This document shows positions 13,807 to 20,420 of a stretch of DNA of 40,329 nt, one piece after another. This DNA is from a virus. The notes below the pieces were generated by a model. It searched no databases and was not told where the DNA came from. It saw nothing but the letters and a program-made list of their open reading frames with translations. The DNA is taken from IMG/VR virus record IMGVR_UViG_3300028925_015497, positions 1 to 40,329 of that record, one strand, 5' to 3'. The first letter of the stretch is position 1. Each line of letters begins with the position of its first letter. A program made the position numbers and the translations under genes.

Positions 13807-14105
13807 CCATGCTGCTCACCGAGTCGGAGGCAGCAACGGAACTGCGCCGCTCCCCCCGGTGGCTGCGCGAACAGCGCAAAACCGGCAAACTTGACTTTGT
13901 AAAGATTGGCGGGTCAATTTTCTATGCGCCGGATGATCTGGTGGCATTCATCAAAAGGCACCGACAATGCGCCTCTACCAAAGAACCGATTCCCCGTCAT
14001 GGCACTATGACTTCGCCTGGAACGGTCAGCGATATCGCGGCAGCACGAAGGAAACGGACCGCCGCCAGGCAGAAGTCATCGCCCATGCAATCCTTGCGGA
14101 AATAA
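13803..14105 (+). CDS. xis: Excisionase-like HTH protein
   Basis: The protein has 100 residues. Residues 4-55 form a MerR-like helix-turn-helix of the excisionase/HTH_17 type: LTESEAATELRRSPRWLREQ, the KLDFVKIGGSIFY wing and a final DDLVAFIKR helix. The remainder overlaps the first 139 bases of the integrase gene in another frame. It probably acts as recombination directionality factor during induction, binding near attP and bending DNA. Immediate coupling to the integrase supports this. Confidence 0.78.
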   Translation: MTMLLTESEAATELRRSPRWLREQRKTGKLDFVKIGGSIFYAPDDLVAFIKRHRQCASTKEPIPRHGTMTSPGTVSDIAAARRKRTAARQKSSPMQSLRK

Positions 14106-15025
14106 AGAAAAGCCCGGGCCGCGCCGATCGATGGGCCCTGACCCATGTCATCGCCACCTGGTGGGACGAACATGCACAGCACACCCGCAGCAGCGACGCC
14201 ATCTGGAGCAATGTCGAAAACCTGAACCGCTGCCTTGACTGCAGCATCATGATGGACCGGCTGACCGCCCCCGCCCTTCTGGATTTTCGGGCAAAGCGCC
14301 GCGGCGAAGGCGCCACCGGCCCCACCATCAACCGCGACATGGCCTATCTGAAGGCGGCGATCAACCACGCCGCCCGGCTGCACGGCAAGGCCGCACCGGA
14401 CATTGACTGGAAAAGCCTGACCTATGCCGAAAATCCGGCGCGGATCCGCTTCCTCTCGGCAGAGGAATATGCCCGGCTGCTCGCCGCCGCCGACAAGGAT
14501 ATGGTGCCCATCATCATCGCGGCCGTTACCACCGGCCTGCGCAAGTCCAATCTGGTCGGAGACACCGACCGCCGCACCGGTTGCCTGCAATGGCACCAGG
14601 TCGATCTGGCCGGACGCACGATCACCATCACCCGGACCAAGGGCCACCGGCCATCGGTTAAGCGGATCGTGCCGGCACTGCGCACAGAGCTGCTTAAAAT
14701 CCGCCGGCGAAAGGGTGATGTGTTCGATACCAAGAATTTCAAGCGCCGCTGGAACAAGGCGCTCGAGAAGGCAGAGCTCGAGGACTTCCGCTTCCACGAT
14801 CTGCGACACACCTTTGCCACCTGGGCACGCAAGGGTGGCGCAGATCTGATCGCGCTACAGAACGCCCTCGATCACGGCAGTATCACCATGACGATGCGCT
14901 ATGCCCATATCGACGCCGACAGCGAAATCACCGCCTTCGACCGAGCCAGCACAGCCATGACAGCGGCACTGGATTCCGCCCAAAATGGCACGATCGACGG
15001 CACGGAAGCGAAAAAGAAAGCCTGA
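13967..15025 (+). CDS. int: Tyrosine recombinase (phage integrase)
   Basis: The protein has 352 residues. It has an N-terminal arm-binding-like part (RLYQRTDSPSWHYDF, then TDRRQAEVIAHAIL), a core-binding domain (about 60-165) and a catalytic domain. Catalytic residues are visible: the first arginine in TTGLRKSNL near residue 188, the HDLRHTFA box near 277, and the tyrosine of MRYAHID near 310. It inserts and excises the phage at the attachment site directly downstream. The gene lies at the end of the right early operon and its 5' end overlaps the excisionase gene. Confidence 0.92.
   Translation: MRLYQRTDSPSWHYDFAWNGQRYRGSTKETDRRQAEVIAHAILAEIKKSPGRADRWALTHVIATWWDEHAQHTRSSDAIWSNVENLNRCLDCSIMMDRLTAPALLDFRAKRRGEGATGPTINRDMAYLKAAINHAARLHGKAAPDIDWKSLTYAENPARIRFLSAEEYARLLAAADKDMVPIIIAAVTTGLRKSNLVGDTDRRTGCLQWHQVDLAGRTITITRTKGHRPSVKRIVPALRTELLKIRRRKGDVFDTKNFKRRWNKALEKAELEDFRFHDLRHTFATWARKGGADLIALQNALDHGSITMTMRYAHIDADSEITAFDRASTAMTAALDSAQNGTIDGTEAKKKA
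14984..15005. promoter_or_regulatory. Candidate integrase arm-type repeats inside the 3' end of int
   Basis: AATGGCAC at 14984-14991 and ACGGCACGG at 14997-15005 match the GGCAC repeats on the other side of the core (15194-15237). Another GCGGCAC lies at about 14963-14969. They are probably one arm of attP. Confidence 0.45.
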
Positions 15026-15065
15026 AAACGGCAGTTTTCTGCCAGATACAGCGAATGCGCGAAAA

Positions 15066-15107
15066 AGATTAGGAATCTGATGCTCTATCCGACTGAGCTA
15101 CGGGCGC
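15066..15107 (-). other. attP: attP core: 5' part of a tRNA-Arg(CCU) gene
   Basis: On the minus strand, from 15107 down to 15066, the sequence reads as the first 42 bases of a tRNA: acceptor strand GCGCCCG, TA, D-stem GCTC/GAGC with loop AGTCGGATA, the 5' anticodon strand TCAGA, loop TTCCTAA (anticodon CCT at 15073-15071) and TCT. The 3' half is absent; bases after 15066 do not complete the anticodon stem. This is the identity block expected for integration into a host tRNA-Arg(CCU). It is unusual because the phage carries the 5' half, so host 3' plus phage 5' would be rejoined. Confidence 0.8.
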
Positions 15108-15163
15108 ATTGCCTGAAACGCTATGGTTTCTGCGGGATTGCCGCTAATCGGCAATCTGGCAAA

Positions 15164-15169
15164 AGTCAA
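15164..15169 (-). promoter_or_regulatory. Possible -35 of a replacement tRNA promoter
   Basis: TTGACT on the minus strand at 15169-15164 lies 57 bases before the 5' end of the tRNA fragment. That is the right distance for a promoter with a short tRNA leader. No convincing -10 element is visible. The assignment is inference from position. Confidence 0.3.
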
Positions 15170-15193
15170 CCGAAACGGAACAAAACGGAAATA

Positions 15194-15237
15194 TGCGGCA
15201 CATTGCGGCACGCTAATGGCACAGTGGATGGCACGGT
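15194..15237. promoter_or_regulatory. Candidate integrase arm-type direct repeats
   Basis: Four direct repeats ending in GGCAC lie at 15194-15201 (TGCGGCAC), 15204-15211 (TGCGGCAC), 15214-15222 (TAATGGCAC) and 15226-15234 (GGATGGCAC). They are spaced about one helical turn (10-12 bases) apart, beside the attP core. The same motif recurs at 14984-15005. This fits the high-affinity arm sites of a lambda-type integrase. Confidence 0.6.
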
Positions 15238-15328
15238 AAAACCGCAGTCTCAAAACGATCCCATTGGCGTTTGCATCTTTTACGAACCCGCCACTTCCCA
15301 AATTGATTAGCGGTTGATATGGAGATGC

Positions 15329-15910
15329 GTGGGGAAACAAACAGCATTTGAATCAGCCGTAGCGTCGGTCGGTCAGCAATTTTTGACTGTCTGGCAAGCA
15401 CCTATTCCATTTATTCTAGTTGTAGCCCTTGTCACTCTGGCAATCTGGCAAGCTATGGAATGGCGCTATGGCGGCATCATTGAACGACTGAAAGACGAGC
15501 GGGACAACCTGCAAAAGAAGCTTTCATCATCCCAAAATAGCAGCGAGGCCGCAACTCCGGTTCCTGACTGGAAGCCCTCAAAGGAACTGATCGATAAAAA
15601 TGCCGATCAAAGTGCGATTAGGGCTCTGAAAAACGTGAAATGGTCTGCCGATATTGCAATTGCTGGCCGGGATCGGAGGGAGATTGAGGCGGAAGTTAAT
15701 GAGATGCGGGCGGCGTTCCTGACGGCACATAAGCGCTTTGGGACACCCTTACTTCCCGACCTCGCAGATGTTTCTCAAAAAGTGCAAGCCGGTCGTCGTA
15801 TAATTGAAAAAATGCTTCCCTACTTAAAGGCTGGCCATATTGACGAGGCCGTCAGAGAGGCTCAAAATTTCATTGACGAGATCGATCGCCTGAATTCTGA
15901 GAAGGATTAA
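15329..15910 (+). CDS. Single-span membrane protein with coiled coil, candidate moron
   Basis: The protein has about 193 residues. The GTG at 15329 is preferred because GGAG lies 5-6 bases upstream; a TTG at 15314 is in frame. Residues 18-45 form a membrane helix (FILVVALVTLAIWQAMEW), then a coiled-coil stretch (IIERLKDERDNLQKKLSSSQ). A cytoplasmic helical domain follows. The base composition is more AT-rich than most of the phage. It sits between attP and the late operon, on the opposite strand to its neighbour, a position from which a prophage could express it. Superinfection exclusion or defence is plausible, but no family is recognised. Confidence 0.65.
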   Translation: MGKQTAFESAVASVGQQFLTVWQAPIPFILVVALVTLAIWQAMEWRYGGIIERLKDERDNLQKKLSSSQNSSEAATPVPDWKPSKELIDKNADQSAIRALKNVKWSADIAIAGRDRREIEAEVNEMRAAFLTAHKRFGTPLLPDLADVSQKVQAGRRIIEKMLPYLKAGHIDEAVREAQNFIDEIDRLNSEKD

Positions 15911-15917
15911 ACTTCAC

Positions 15918-16763
15918 CTAGTCCGCCATCACCCGGTCGAGTTCACTTTGAGGCAGGTTCGAAATGATCAGCTCCGAGGCTCGGACAGATTTATCGCCGC
16001 CGCCGATCGAGTAGATCAGGCTGACCTCATACATGGAAAAAGCTGAAAACAGGCTTCTCACTTCCGGCCTGTCGTTCAGGCTCAGCAGGAACTTGCCCTC
16101 GATCGTCGCCAATTGCTGCGCCATTTTGGCGAATTGCGAACGGTCAAACAGATCCGCGCCGTAATCACCCTCGCATCCATAATATGGCGGATCGAGATAG
16201 AATAGGGTCGTTGCAAGATCATATTTTTCAACACAGTCGGACCAGGTCAGCTTCTCGATCGTGACGGGAGTCATCCGTTCGTGGATTGCCTCGAGCAGCG
16301 GCGCGATCTTGGACAGATCAAAGCCGCTCGAACTATAGGGATCCACGCCGAAATTCCGTTGAGCCACCTTGCCGCCATATGACAGGCGCTGCAGATAGAG
16401 GAACCGTGCGGCCCGCTCCAGGTCGGTCTGGGTTGACGGATCCACGCGCAGCATTTTGTCAAAACCGGCCCGGGTGGAGATCTGGAATCGCAGCATGTCG
16501 AGAAAGGCGACATAGTGCCGCTGGAGAATCCGGAAAAATGTCGAGACATCTTCCGACCAGTCATTGATGATCTCGACCGGAGCCGTGCGCGAACGGCGGA
16601 AAAACACGCCGCCCATGCCCATGAAAACTTCGCAATATCCGCGATGCTCGATACGGTCGATCGCCCGGCAAATCTGCTTTGCGAGCTTTCGCTTGCCTCC
16701 AATATAGGCGGCAGCTGGGTGAGTATTGTTGACGATTTCAGGAAAAAGAGGAGTCGACGGCAT
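15918..16763 (-). CDS. D12-class N6-adenine DNA methyltransferase (Dam-like)
   Basis: The protein has 281 residues. AdoMet motif I is AAYIGGKRKLA (residues 18-28), and the catalytic motif is DPPY near residue 191 (LFYLDPPYYGCEGDYG). Conserved helical insert features such as EVFMGMGGVFFRR and the substrate-recognition part around LYLQRLSYGGKVAQRNFG are present. D12 enzymes methylate adenine in GATC-like sites. It is convergent with the membrane gene at 15329-15910, whose stop lies 7 bases away, and is separated from the lysis cassette by a hairpin. It may be expressed independently of the late operon; protecting phage DNA from restriction is the likely role. Confidence 0.87.
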   Translation of the reverse strand: MPSTPLFPEIVNNTHPAAAYIGGKRKLAKQICRAIDRIEHRGYCEVFMGMGGVFFRRSRTAPVEIINDWSEDVSTFFRILQRHYVAFLDMLRFQISTRAGFDKMLRVDPSTQTDLERAARFLYLQRLSYGGKVAQRNFGVDPYSSSGFDLSKIAPLLEAIHERMTPVTIEKLTWSDCVEKYDLATTLFYLDPPYYGCEGDYGADLFDRSQFAKMAQQLATIEGKFLLSLNDRPEVRSLFSAFSMYEVSLIYSIGGGDKSVRASELIISNLPQSELDRVMAD

Positions 16764-16855
16764 CGGGCATGTCCTTCATATGTCCCCCGCCCGTGTACCG
16801 GGTGCGGAGGTGGCCTGGTCGCAGGCCGGTTCAGGTCATGACGGTGTAGGCCGTC

Positions 16856-16881
16856 GGAAGGGGCGTTGGCGCGCCCCTTCC
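16856..16881 (-). terminator. Strong hairpin after the lysis cassette
   Basis: GGAAGGGGCG, loop TTGGCG and CGCCCCTTCC form a perfect 10-bp stem. No U-tract follows on either strand, so it may be a pause or a rho-assisted terminator. It lies just downstream of the i-spanin stop (minus-strand sense) and before the adenine methyltransferase gene. Confidence 0.55.
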
Positions 16882-16909
16882 CCCGCTCGATCGCGGAGGA
16901 AAATTGAAA

Positions 16910-17560
16910 TCAATCGGGCGGCAATCCTCCATTCTCATTCACATCCACCGCCTCGATCGCCTTCCAAGCGGCGATCAGGCTGGTCAGCGTCGAATAATTG
17001 TCGGCGCAGATCAGGGCGTCGGATCCAGAAATGATGGCCGCTCCGGATCCAGGCACAATCCCTCCGGGCAGGGAGGAAATGATGGGCAGGTCCGCTGCTC
17101 CGCCACCACCGAGACCGACGCTGGCGGTGTGTACCCCTGGCCCCCGCATGCGCTGAACGACAAGGCTGCGATTACGATCGCGCAATTCGATATTTTCATT
17201 TTCAATCTCCACTATTCTGGCTGCGGTTTCGGTTTTGAAGCGCTCGACGTTCTGACGATCGAGCTCGGCCGCAACCTTGCGCGCCAGCTCGACCTTGATG
17301 ATGAACTCGTTAAATGCCCGGCGCTCTTCGACGAACCAGCGGGCCGCGATATTCTTGGCGCCTGATTGCACAGCAATCTCGTGATTCTTGGCCGGGATCG
17401 TGCGGACCTGGACGAACACCATCCACAGCGCCAGCACCAGGCATGCCGCCTGCCATGGGTTCTCGATTGCCCATTTGATGATCCTTGGAATCAGGCCCAG
17501 CAGCCATTTGCCAAAGCCGAGCAGTTTGAAGCCTATCGAGGCCAGCGATATTCCGAACAT
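16910..17560 (-). CDS. i-spanin (Rz-like) inner membrane protein
   Basis: The protein has 216 residues from the ATG at 17560, which follows the strong ribosome binding site TAGGAGG. The N-terminal 45 residues hold amphipathic/hydrophobic stretches and a membrane helix (AACLVLALWMVFVQV). Residues 60-135 are a long charged coiled coil (VEERRAFNEFIIKVEL, then AAELDRQNVERFKTETAA). The C-terminal part is glycine-rich. The layout matches an i-spanin that spans the periplasm and joins an o-spanin to disrupt the outer membrane. Its reading frame encloses a complete o-spanin gene, as in lambda Rz/Rz1. It is the last gene of the late operon. Confidence 0.78.
   Translation of the reverse strand: MFGISLASIGFKLLGFGKWLLGLIPRIIKWAIENPWQAACLVLALWMVFVQVRTIPAKNHEIAVQSGAKNIAARWFVEERRAFNEFIIKVELARKVAAELDRQNVERFKTETAARIVEIENENIELRDRNRSLVVQRMRGPGVHTASVGLGGGGAADLPIISSLPGGIVPGSGAAIISGSDALICADNYSTLTSLIAAWKAIEAVDVNENGGLPPD
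17011..17205 (-). CDS. o-spanin (Rz1-like) lipoprotein nested in the i-spanin gene
   Basis: This 64-residue protein is encoded entirely within 16910-17560 in another frame. MKMKISNCAIVIAALSFSAC is a lipoprotein signal, with a basic start, a hydrophobic core and a lipobox-like F-S-A-C20. The mature part is short and proline- and cysteine-rich (CPSFPPCPEG, then PSFLDPTP), as in Rz1. The F at the -3 position is atypical for a lipobox. The nesting itself is the strongest support. It should sit in the outer membrane and pair with the i-spanin. Confidence 0.78.
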   Translation of the reverse strand: MKMKISNCAIVIAALSFSACGGQGYTPPASVSVVAEQRTCPSFPPCPEGLCLDPERPSFLDPTP

Positions 17561-17570
17561 AATAAGCCTC

Positions 17571-18014
17571 CTAAAAAGGGGTGATCTGATATCCATTTTG
17601 CCCGTGGTTACGGCGCCCGACGATAAATAGCGTCCACGGCTGTTCACCCCCGTCATCAGGGATTTCAAAGCTATGGATCGCCTTCCTGCTGCGAAAAACA
17701 ATGCTTCCGGGCTTCAATGTCCTGACAGACCAAGGCGTTCGCTCGATGATCCTGCCCTTCAAACAGATCGTGATGCTCCAGCGCGGATGATCGTGCATTC
17801 CGCCGTCATGCTGGGCGATCCATTTGTGCAGCAGGATATTGAAGGGTCTCCACCAAGGTGCCCGATGCAAATGAACGCCCGATTTGGCGACATACTCATC
17901 AAGCCAAAAGGGCTGGTACCGAGAAAATAATGTCGTACCGGTGTCATTGGTGACAACGTTGATGGGATGGGGATTTCTGCTGATCAACCATCTGATGAGA
18001 GCATCGACAATCAC
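17571..18014 (-). CDS. Cupin-fold protein in the lysis region
   Basis: The protein has 147 residues with a GTG start at 18014. The cupin signature runs GGMHDHPRWSITICLKGRII, then LKPGSIVFRSRKAIHSFEIP and a final WTLFIVGRR strand. The HDHP motif and the later H-x2-EIP are shared with the zinc-ribbon cupin at 8642-9211. It ends 10 bases before the i-spanin start, so it is co-transcribed with the lysis genes. A metal-dependent binding or isomerase role is possible; the substrate is unknown. Presence in a lysis cassette is unusual. Confidence 0.7.
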   Translation of the reverse strand: MIVDALIRWLISRNPHPINVVTNDTGTTLFSRYQPFWLDEYVAKSGVHLHRAPWWRPFNILLHKWIAQHDGGMHDHPRWSITICLKGRIIERTPWSVRTLKPGSIVFRSRKAIHSFEIPDDGGEQPWTLFIVGRRNHGQNGYQITPF

Positions 18015-18018
18015 AATA

Positions 18019-18606
18019 TCAATACCCCTTGCTTTCCGCGCCCATCGGCCGCCATTTCACCAGATATTCCATATGCTCGAGCACATATTCCCGCGCCTTT
18101 GGCTGGGCTGCTTTCAACCGCCGCGCCATTTCCTCGATCGACGGGTGCCCGCTGTCGAAATTGACCGAGACAGGGATTTTGGGAATGTCAGGCCAAAGCC
18201 CTTTTTTCGCATAGCCACTGTCATCCCGGACCATCGACCGGGCCTGCAGCAGATATTCCATTTCCATGTTTTTGCGGCCGTACAGGATATCGATCGCGGC
18301 AATCTCGATCGCCTGCCCCATCAGCTCGCGCTTGCCAAGCATGCCCCTGGTCGGCAGCAGGCTCTTGCCGATCGCCAGCATCCAAACAGGGACCGCGGCA
18401 CCGATCCAGTATATCCCGGTGATGACGGCCGCGATGACGAAGGCCAGCGTCGGGAGCCAGAACCACGCCATGAACCGACGCCCTTCATAAACCTCCTGCA
18501 GCAGCACGGAAGCGAAGTATCGCGTCCCGGTGGTAATCCGGACCCCGAGCGGGCCGTTGTGCGCCTCATGGTGGCTTGCTTTGACGATTTTGATGGGCGG
18601 GAACAT
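18019..18606 (-). CDS. Membrane protein of the lysis region, unknown
   Basis: The protein has 195 residues from the ATG at 18606, 2 bases after the previous stop. It has one or two membrane segments (WLPTLAFVIAAVITGIYWI, then AAVPVWMLAIGKSLL) at residues 47-83, preceded by a short region with ASHHEAHNGPL and a LLQEVYEGR helix. A cytoplasmic or periplasmic domain containing RELMGQAIEIAA and a charged C-terminus follows. I do not recognise the family. Position among small membrane genes suggests a lysis role or a membrane-linked enzyme. Confidence 0.62.
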   Translation of the reverse strand: MFPPIKIVKASHHEAHNGPLGVRITTGTRYFASVLLQEVYEGRRFMAWFWLPTLAFVIAAVITGIYWIGAAVPVWMLAIGKSLLPTRGMLGKRELMGQAIEIAAIDILYGRKNMEMEYLLQARSMVRDDSGYAKKGLWPDIPKIPVSVNFDSGHPSIEEMARRLKAAQPKAREYVLEHMEYLVKWRPMGAESKGY

Positions 18607-18608
18607 CA

Positions 18609-18842
18609 CTAGTCTCCCAATGCCTTGCCAGTGACCTGATAATAGGCCCAGCAGAATATCAGGAACGGGACGGCCAGCGGCCATAACAAGGTTCCTGCGA
18701 TCAAATATTGCATCATGATTATTTGGCCGTGGGCCGTTGGCTCGCTTCCTATTTGGCTCAGACCCAGAAGAAACACGATGACGGCGCCGATCGCGTAGAT
18801 CAGCAACAGCGTACCGATCACAACACGACCTCCCATGCCCAC
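18609..18842 (-). CDS. Small two-span membrane protein, holin candidate
   Basis: The protein has 77 residues (75 if the second ATG at 18836 is used). Two membrane helices are visible: about residues 7-27 (VIGTLLLIYAIGAVIVFLLG) and 48-70 (IAGTLLWPLAVPFLIFCWAY). The 25-base overlap with the next gene and the absence of a soluble domain fit holin or antiholin genes. No sequence family is recognised. Confidence 0.6.
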   Translation of the reverse strand: MGMGGRVVIGTLLLIYAIGAVIVFLLGLSQIGSEPTAHGQIIMMQYLIAGTLLWPLAVPFLIFCWAYYQVTGKALGD

Positions 18843-19009
18843 CAGCCCATCAGTGCAAGGCCGATCAGGCTAGCGATGCAGCCACCTTTCGATGAAGGGT
18901 GGCCACCGCTTGACGCCATGCCTCTGGCAAATTCAGTGAGCGGGAAAATACAAATCAGTGCGAGTGCGATGACAAAAATCAGCGCGTAGCCGAAAAATTC
19001 CAGCATCAT
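18818..19009 (-). CDS. Small two-span membrane protein, holin/antiholin candidate
   Basis: The protein has 63 residues with two hydrophobic segments (FGYALIFVIALALICIF and IASLIGLALMGWWAWEVVL) separated by a short loop with GMASSGGHPSSKGG. The start overlaps the upstream stop by 4 bases. Small size, two spans and its place between the endolysin and other membrane genes suggest a holin-system protein, but function cannot be separated from that of its neighbours by sequence alone. Confidence 0.6.
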   Translation of the reverse strand: MMLEFFGYALIFVIALALICIFPLTEFARGMASSGGHPSSKGGCIASLIGLALMGWWAWEVVL

Positions 19010-19377
19010 TCATTTCCTTCATTGTCAGAGCCTTCGCGACCGGCACTGATTTCCTTGTCGCCCCAGCGCGCCCGGAATACTTCCGCCCCGAACACGATTA
19101 GGCCCATGATGAACGCAAACCACGCCTGCAGACCGCTGTTGTAGCGGGTGCGCTCGAGCAGCATCCCGAACCAGACCTGAAGCGATTCCCCCTCGCTGAC
19201 CGCGTGATGGGCCAGCGACATATAGACCCAATTCTCCATGCTGAGAGAGACGATCCCGCAAAGCATGGCGATGGAGAAAAGACTGCGAACCTGCCGGAAA
19301 TCCAGCGCGACAATGGCGCGGAACGGTGTGCCGAGAAAGCGCCAGAAGCGCGATGTCAGGGTAATTCTCTCGCTCAT
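19006..19377 (-). CDS. Membrane protein next to endolysin, holin candidate
   Basis: The protein has 123 residues. Two hydrophobic segments (FSIAMLCGIVSLSMENWVYM and LQAWFAFIMGLIVFGAEVF) are separated by a periplasmic or cytoplasmic loop. The C-terminus is highly charged (GDKEISAGREGSDNEGNE), as in many class II holins. The start overlaps the endolysin stop by 4 bases, so it is translationally coupled to the lysozyme, the usual holin position. It is the best holin candidate of the cluster. Confidence 0.62.
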   Translation of the reverse strand: MSERITLTSRFWRFLGTPFRAIVALDFRQVRSLFSIAMLCGIVSLSMENWVYMSLAHHAVSEGESLQVWFGMLLERTRYNSGLQAWFAFIMGLIVFGAEVFRARWGDKEISAGREGSDNEGNE

Positions 19378-19919
19378 GACAGGCGACTATCGACCCAGCC
19401 CACCATAAAATCTTCGAACTTCGTGCCGCCCTTGGCCAGTTTGAAATAATGGGCGAACTGCAGACCGTTGAGGCAACGCAGCATCAGGCGACCCGCGGTG
19501 GCGATGCCGCGCTTTCGAACGAGGGCGCGATAGGCTCCGATGGTGCCCGGACCAATATCGCCGTCCTCGGCAATATCCGCGTAATCCTTGCCGCGCCGAT
19601 TCAGCACGTTGAGCGACTGTTGGAACCAGAGCGCAGCCCGTTTTTGGCCGGCGTTGACGCCGCTGTCGATTACTTCCTCGGCAACGATTGGGTCAATCTC
19701 TGCGATCGGAAGAAAGCCGGGCTTGACCACATATTCGCGCAGATAGATCTCCCGTGCCGTCGCCAGGGGAAGATCACGCATATGGCCCCGATATCCATTC
19801 GCCCGCGCCACCCGCTCGGTTATGCCATAGTTGGTCGCACCACCCGGATCGGAAGGGTGATTTACATAGCCACCCTCACGCTTCAGAATACCGTCGATCA
19901 TCTTGTCAATATTGCTCAT
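19374..19919 (-). CDS. Endolysin, glycosyl hydrolase family 108
   Basis: The protein has 181 residues from the ATG at 19919; an upstream in-frame ATG is less likely. The catalytic motif KREGGYVNHPSDPGGATNYG (glutamate at about residue 15) is typical of GH108 lysozymes. The middle and C-terminal parts carry a peptidoglycan-binding region (DGDIGPGTIGAYRALV). It hydrolyses peptidoglycan glycan strands. No secretion signal is visible, so release depends on a holin. A strong terminator lies upstream at 19953-19975, so it may rely on antitermination or its own promoter. Confidence 0.88.
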   Translation of the reverse strand: MSNIDKMIDGILKREGGYVNHPSDPGGATNYGITERVARANGYRGHMRDLPLATAREIYLREYVVKPGFLPIAEIDPIVAEEVIDSGVNAGQKRAALWFQQSLNVLNRRGKDYADIAEDGDIGPGTIGAYRALVRKRGIATAGRLMLRCLNGLQFAHYFKLAKGGTKFEDFMVGWVDSRLS

Positions 19920-19952
19920 ACAAGTCTCCATCCCCGCCGTGCAGCAGGCCAT

Positions 19953-19975
19953 AAAAAACCCGCTCAAAGGCGGGT
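19953..19975 (-). terminator. Rho-independent terminator before the lysis cassette
   Basis: Minus-strand stem ACCCGC, loop CTTTGA, GCGGGT is followed by six T residues. It lies between the end of the small gene at 19999 and the endolysin start, so it should end or attenuate the structural transcript before lysis genes. Confidence 0.8.
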
Positions 19976-19998
19976 CATTGCATCATCATTTCATCGCG

Positions 19999-20253
19999 CT
20001 ACCGGTGGCGGTCTCGGTCTTCCTTGGCGAGTTCGGTCAGGAACGCGACATTGGCGTCGATCCTCTCTATCCGGGCGACCACCCCGTCGACCTTGGGTTC
20101 AATCGCATTGAGACGATCGCTATTATTCTGCACCTGCCCATAGACAACACCGAGCGTAAAAACGCCCACCCTCGATGATGTCAGAAGCGAAACAATCACC
20201 CCGATTTCCGTCAGCGTGAGGGATTTTCGAACAGCCTTGATCGTGTCATTCAT
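19999..20253 (-). CDS. Small membrane/coiled-coil protein
   Basis: The protein has 84 residues. A hydrophobic segment near the N-terminus (TEIGVIVSLLTSSRVGVFTL) could be a membrane anchor, followed by a coiled coil with NNSDRLNAIEPKVDGVVARI and a charged end. It resembles the small phage tail-tip or lysis accessory proteins that lie after tail fibres, but no family is firm. It is the last gene before the terminator. Confidence 0.58.
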   Translation of the reverse strand: MNDTIKAVRKSLTLTEIGVIVSLLTSSRVGVFTLGVVYGQVQNNSDRLNAIEPKVDGVVARIERIDANVAFLTELAKEDRDRHR

Positions 20254-20267
20254 TATGCTGCGCCCGC

Positions 20268-20420
20268 CTATCTGTAATCCTGATCGTCACGCGGAGAACT
20301 TCCGCCGCCGCCCGAACCGGACGATCCGCCCGACGAATTGGCCCTTGTAATCGACCGGTAGACCAGCCATCCCAGCAGCGCCAGGACCACAATTCCGACG
20401 ATAATTTCTGCAATTTCCAT
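20268..20420 (-). CDS. Very small membrane protein with glycine/serine-rich tail
   Basis: The protein has 50 residues from the ATG at 20420, after the ribosome binding site AAAGGAT. Residues 3-22 form a membrane helix (AEIIVGIVVLALLGWLVYRS). The tail is G/S-rich and ends in charged residues (SSPRDDQDYR). A longer open frame on the same strand (20246-20443) lacks a ribosome binding site and has improbable composition, so this short frame is preferred. Confidence 0.6.
   Translation of the reverse strand: MEIAEIIVGIVVLALLGWLVYRSITRANSSGGSSGSGGGGSSPRDDQDYR

Noticed and set aside
15050-15110. A complete tRNA-Arg gene at the attachment site
   Set aside because: Only the first 42 bases are present. 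The 3' anticodon strand, T-arm and acceptor 3' strand are missing, so it is an attachment core, not a functional gene.
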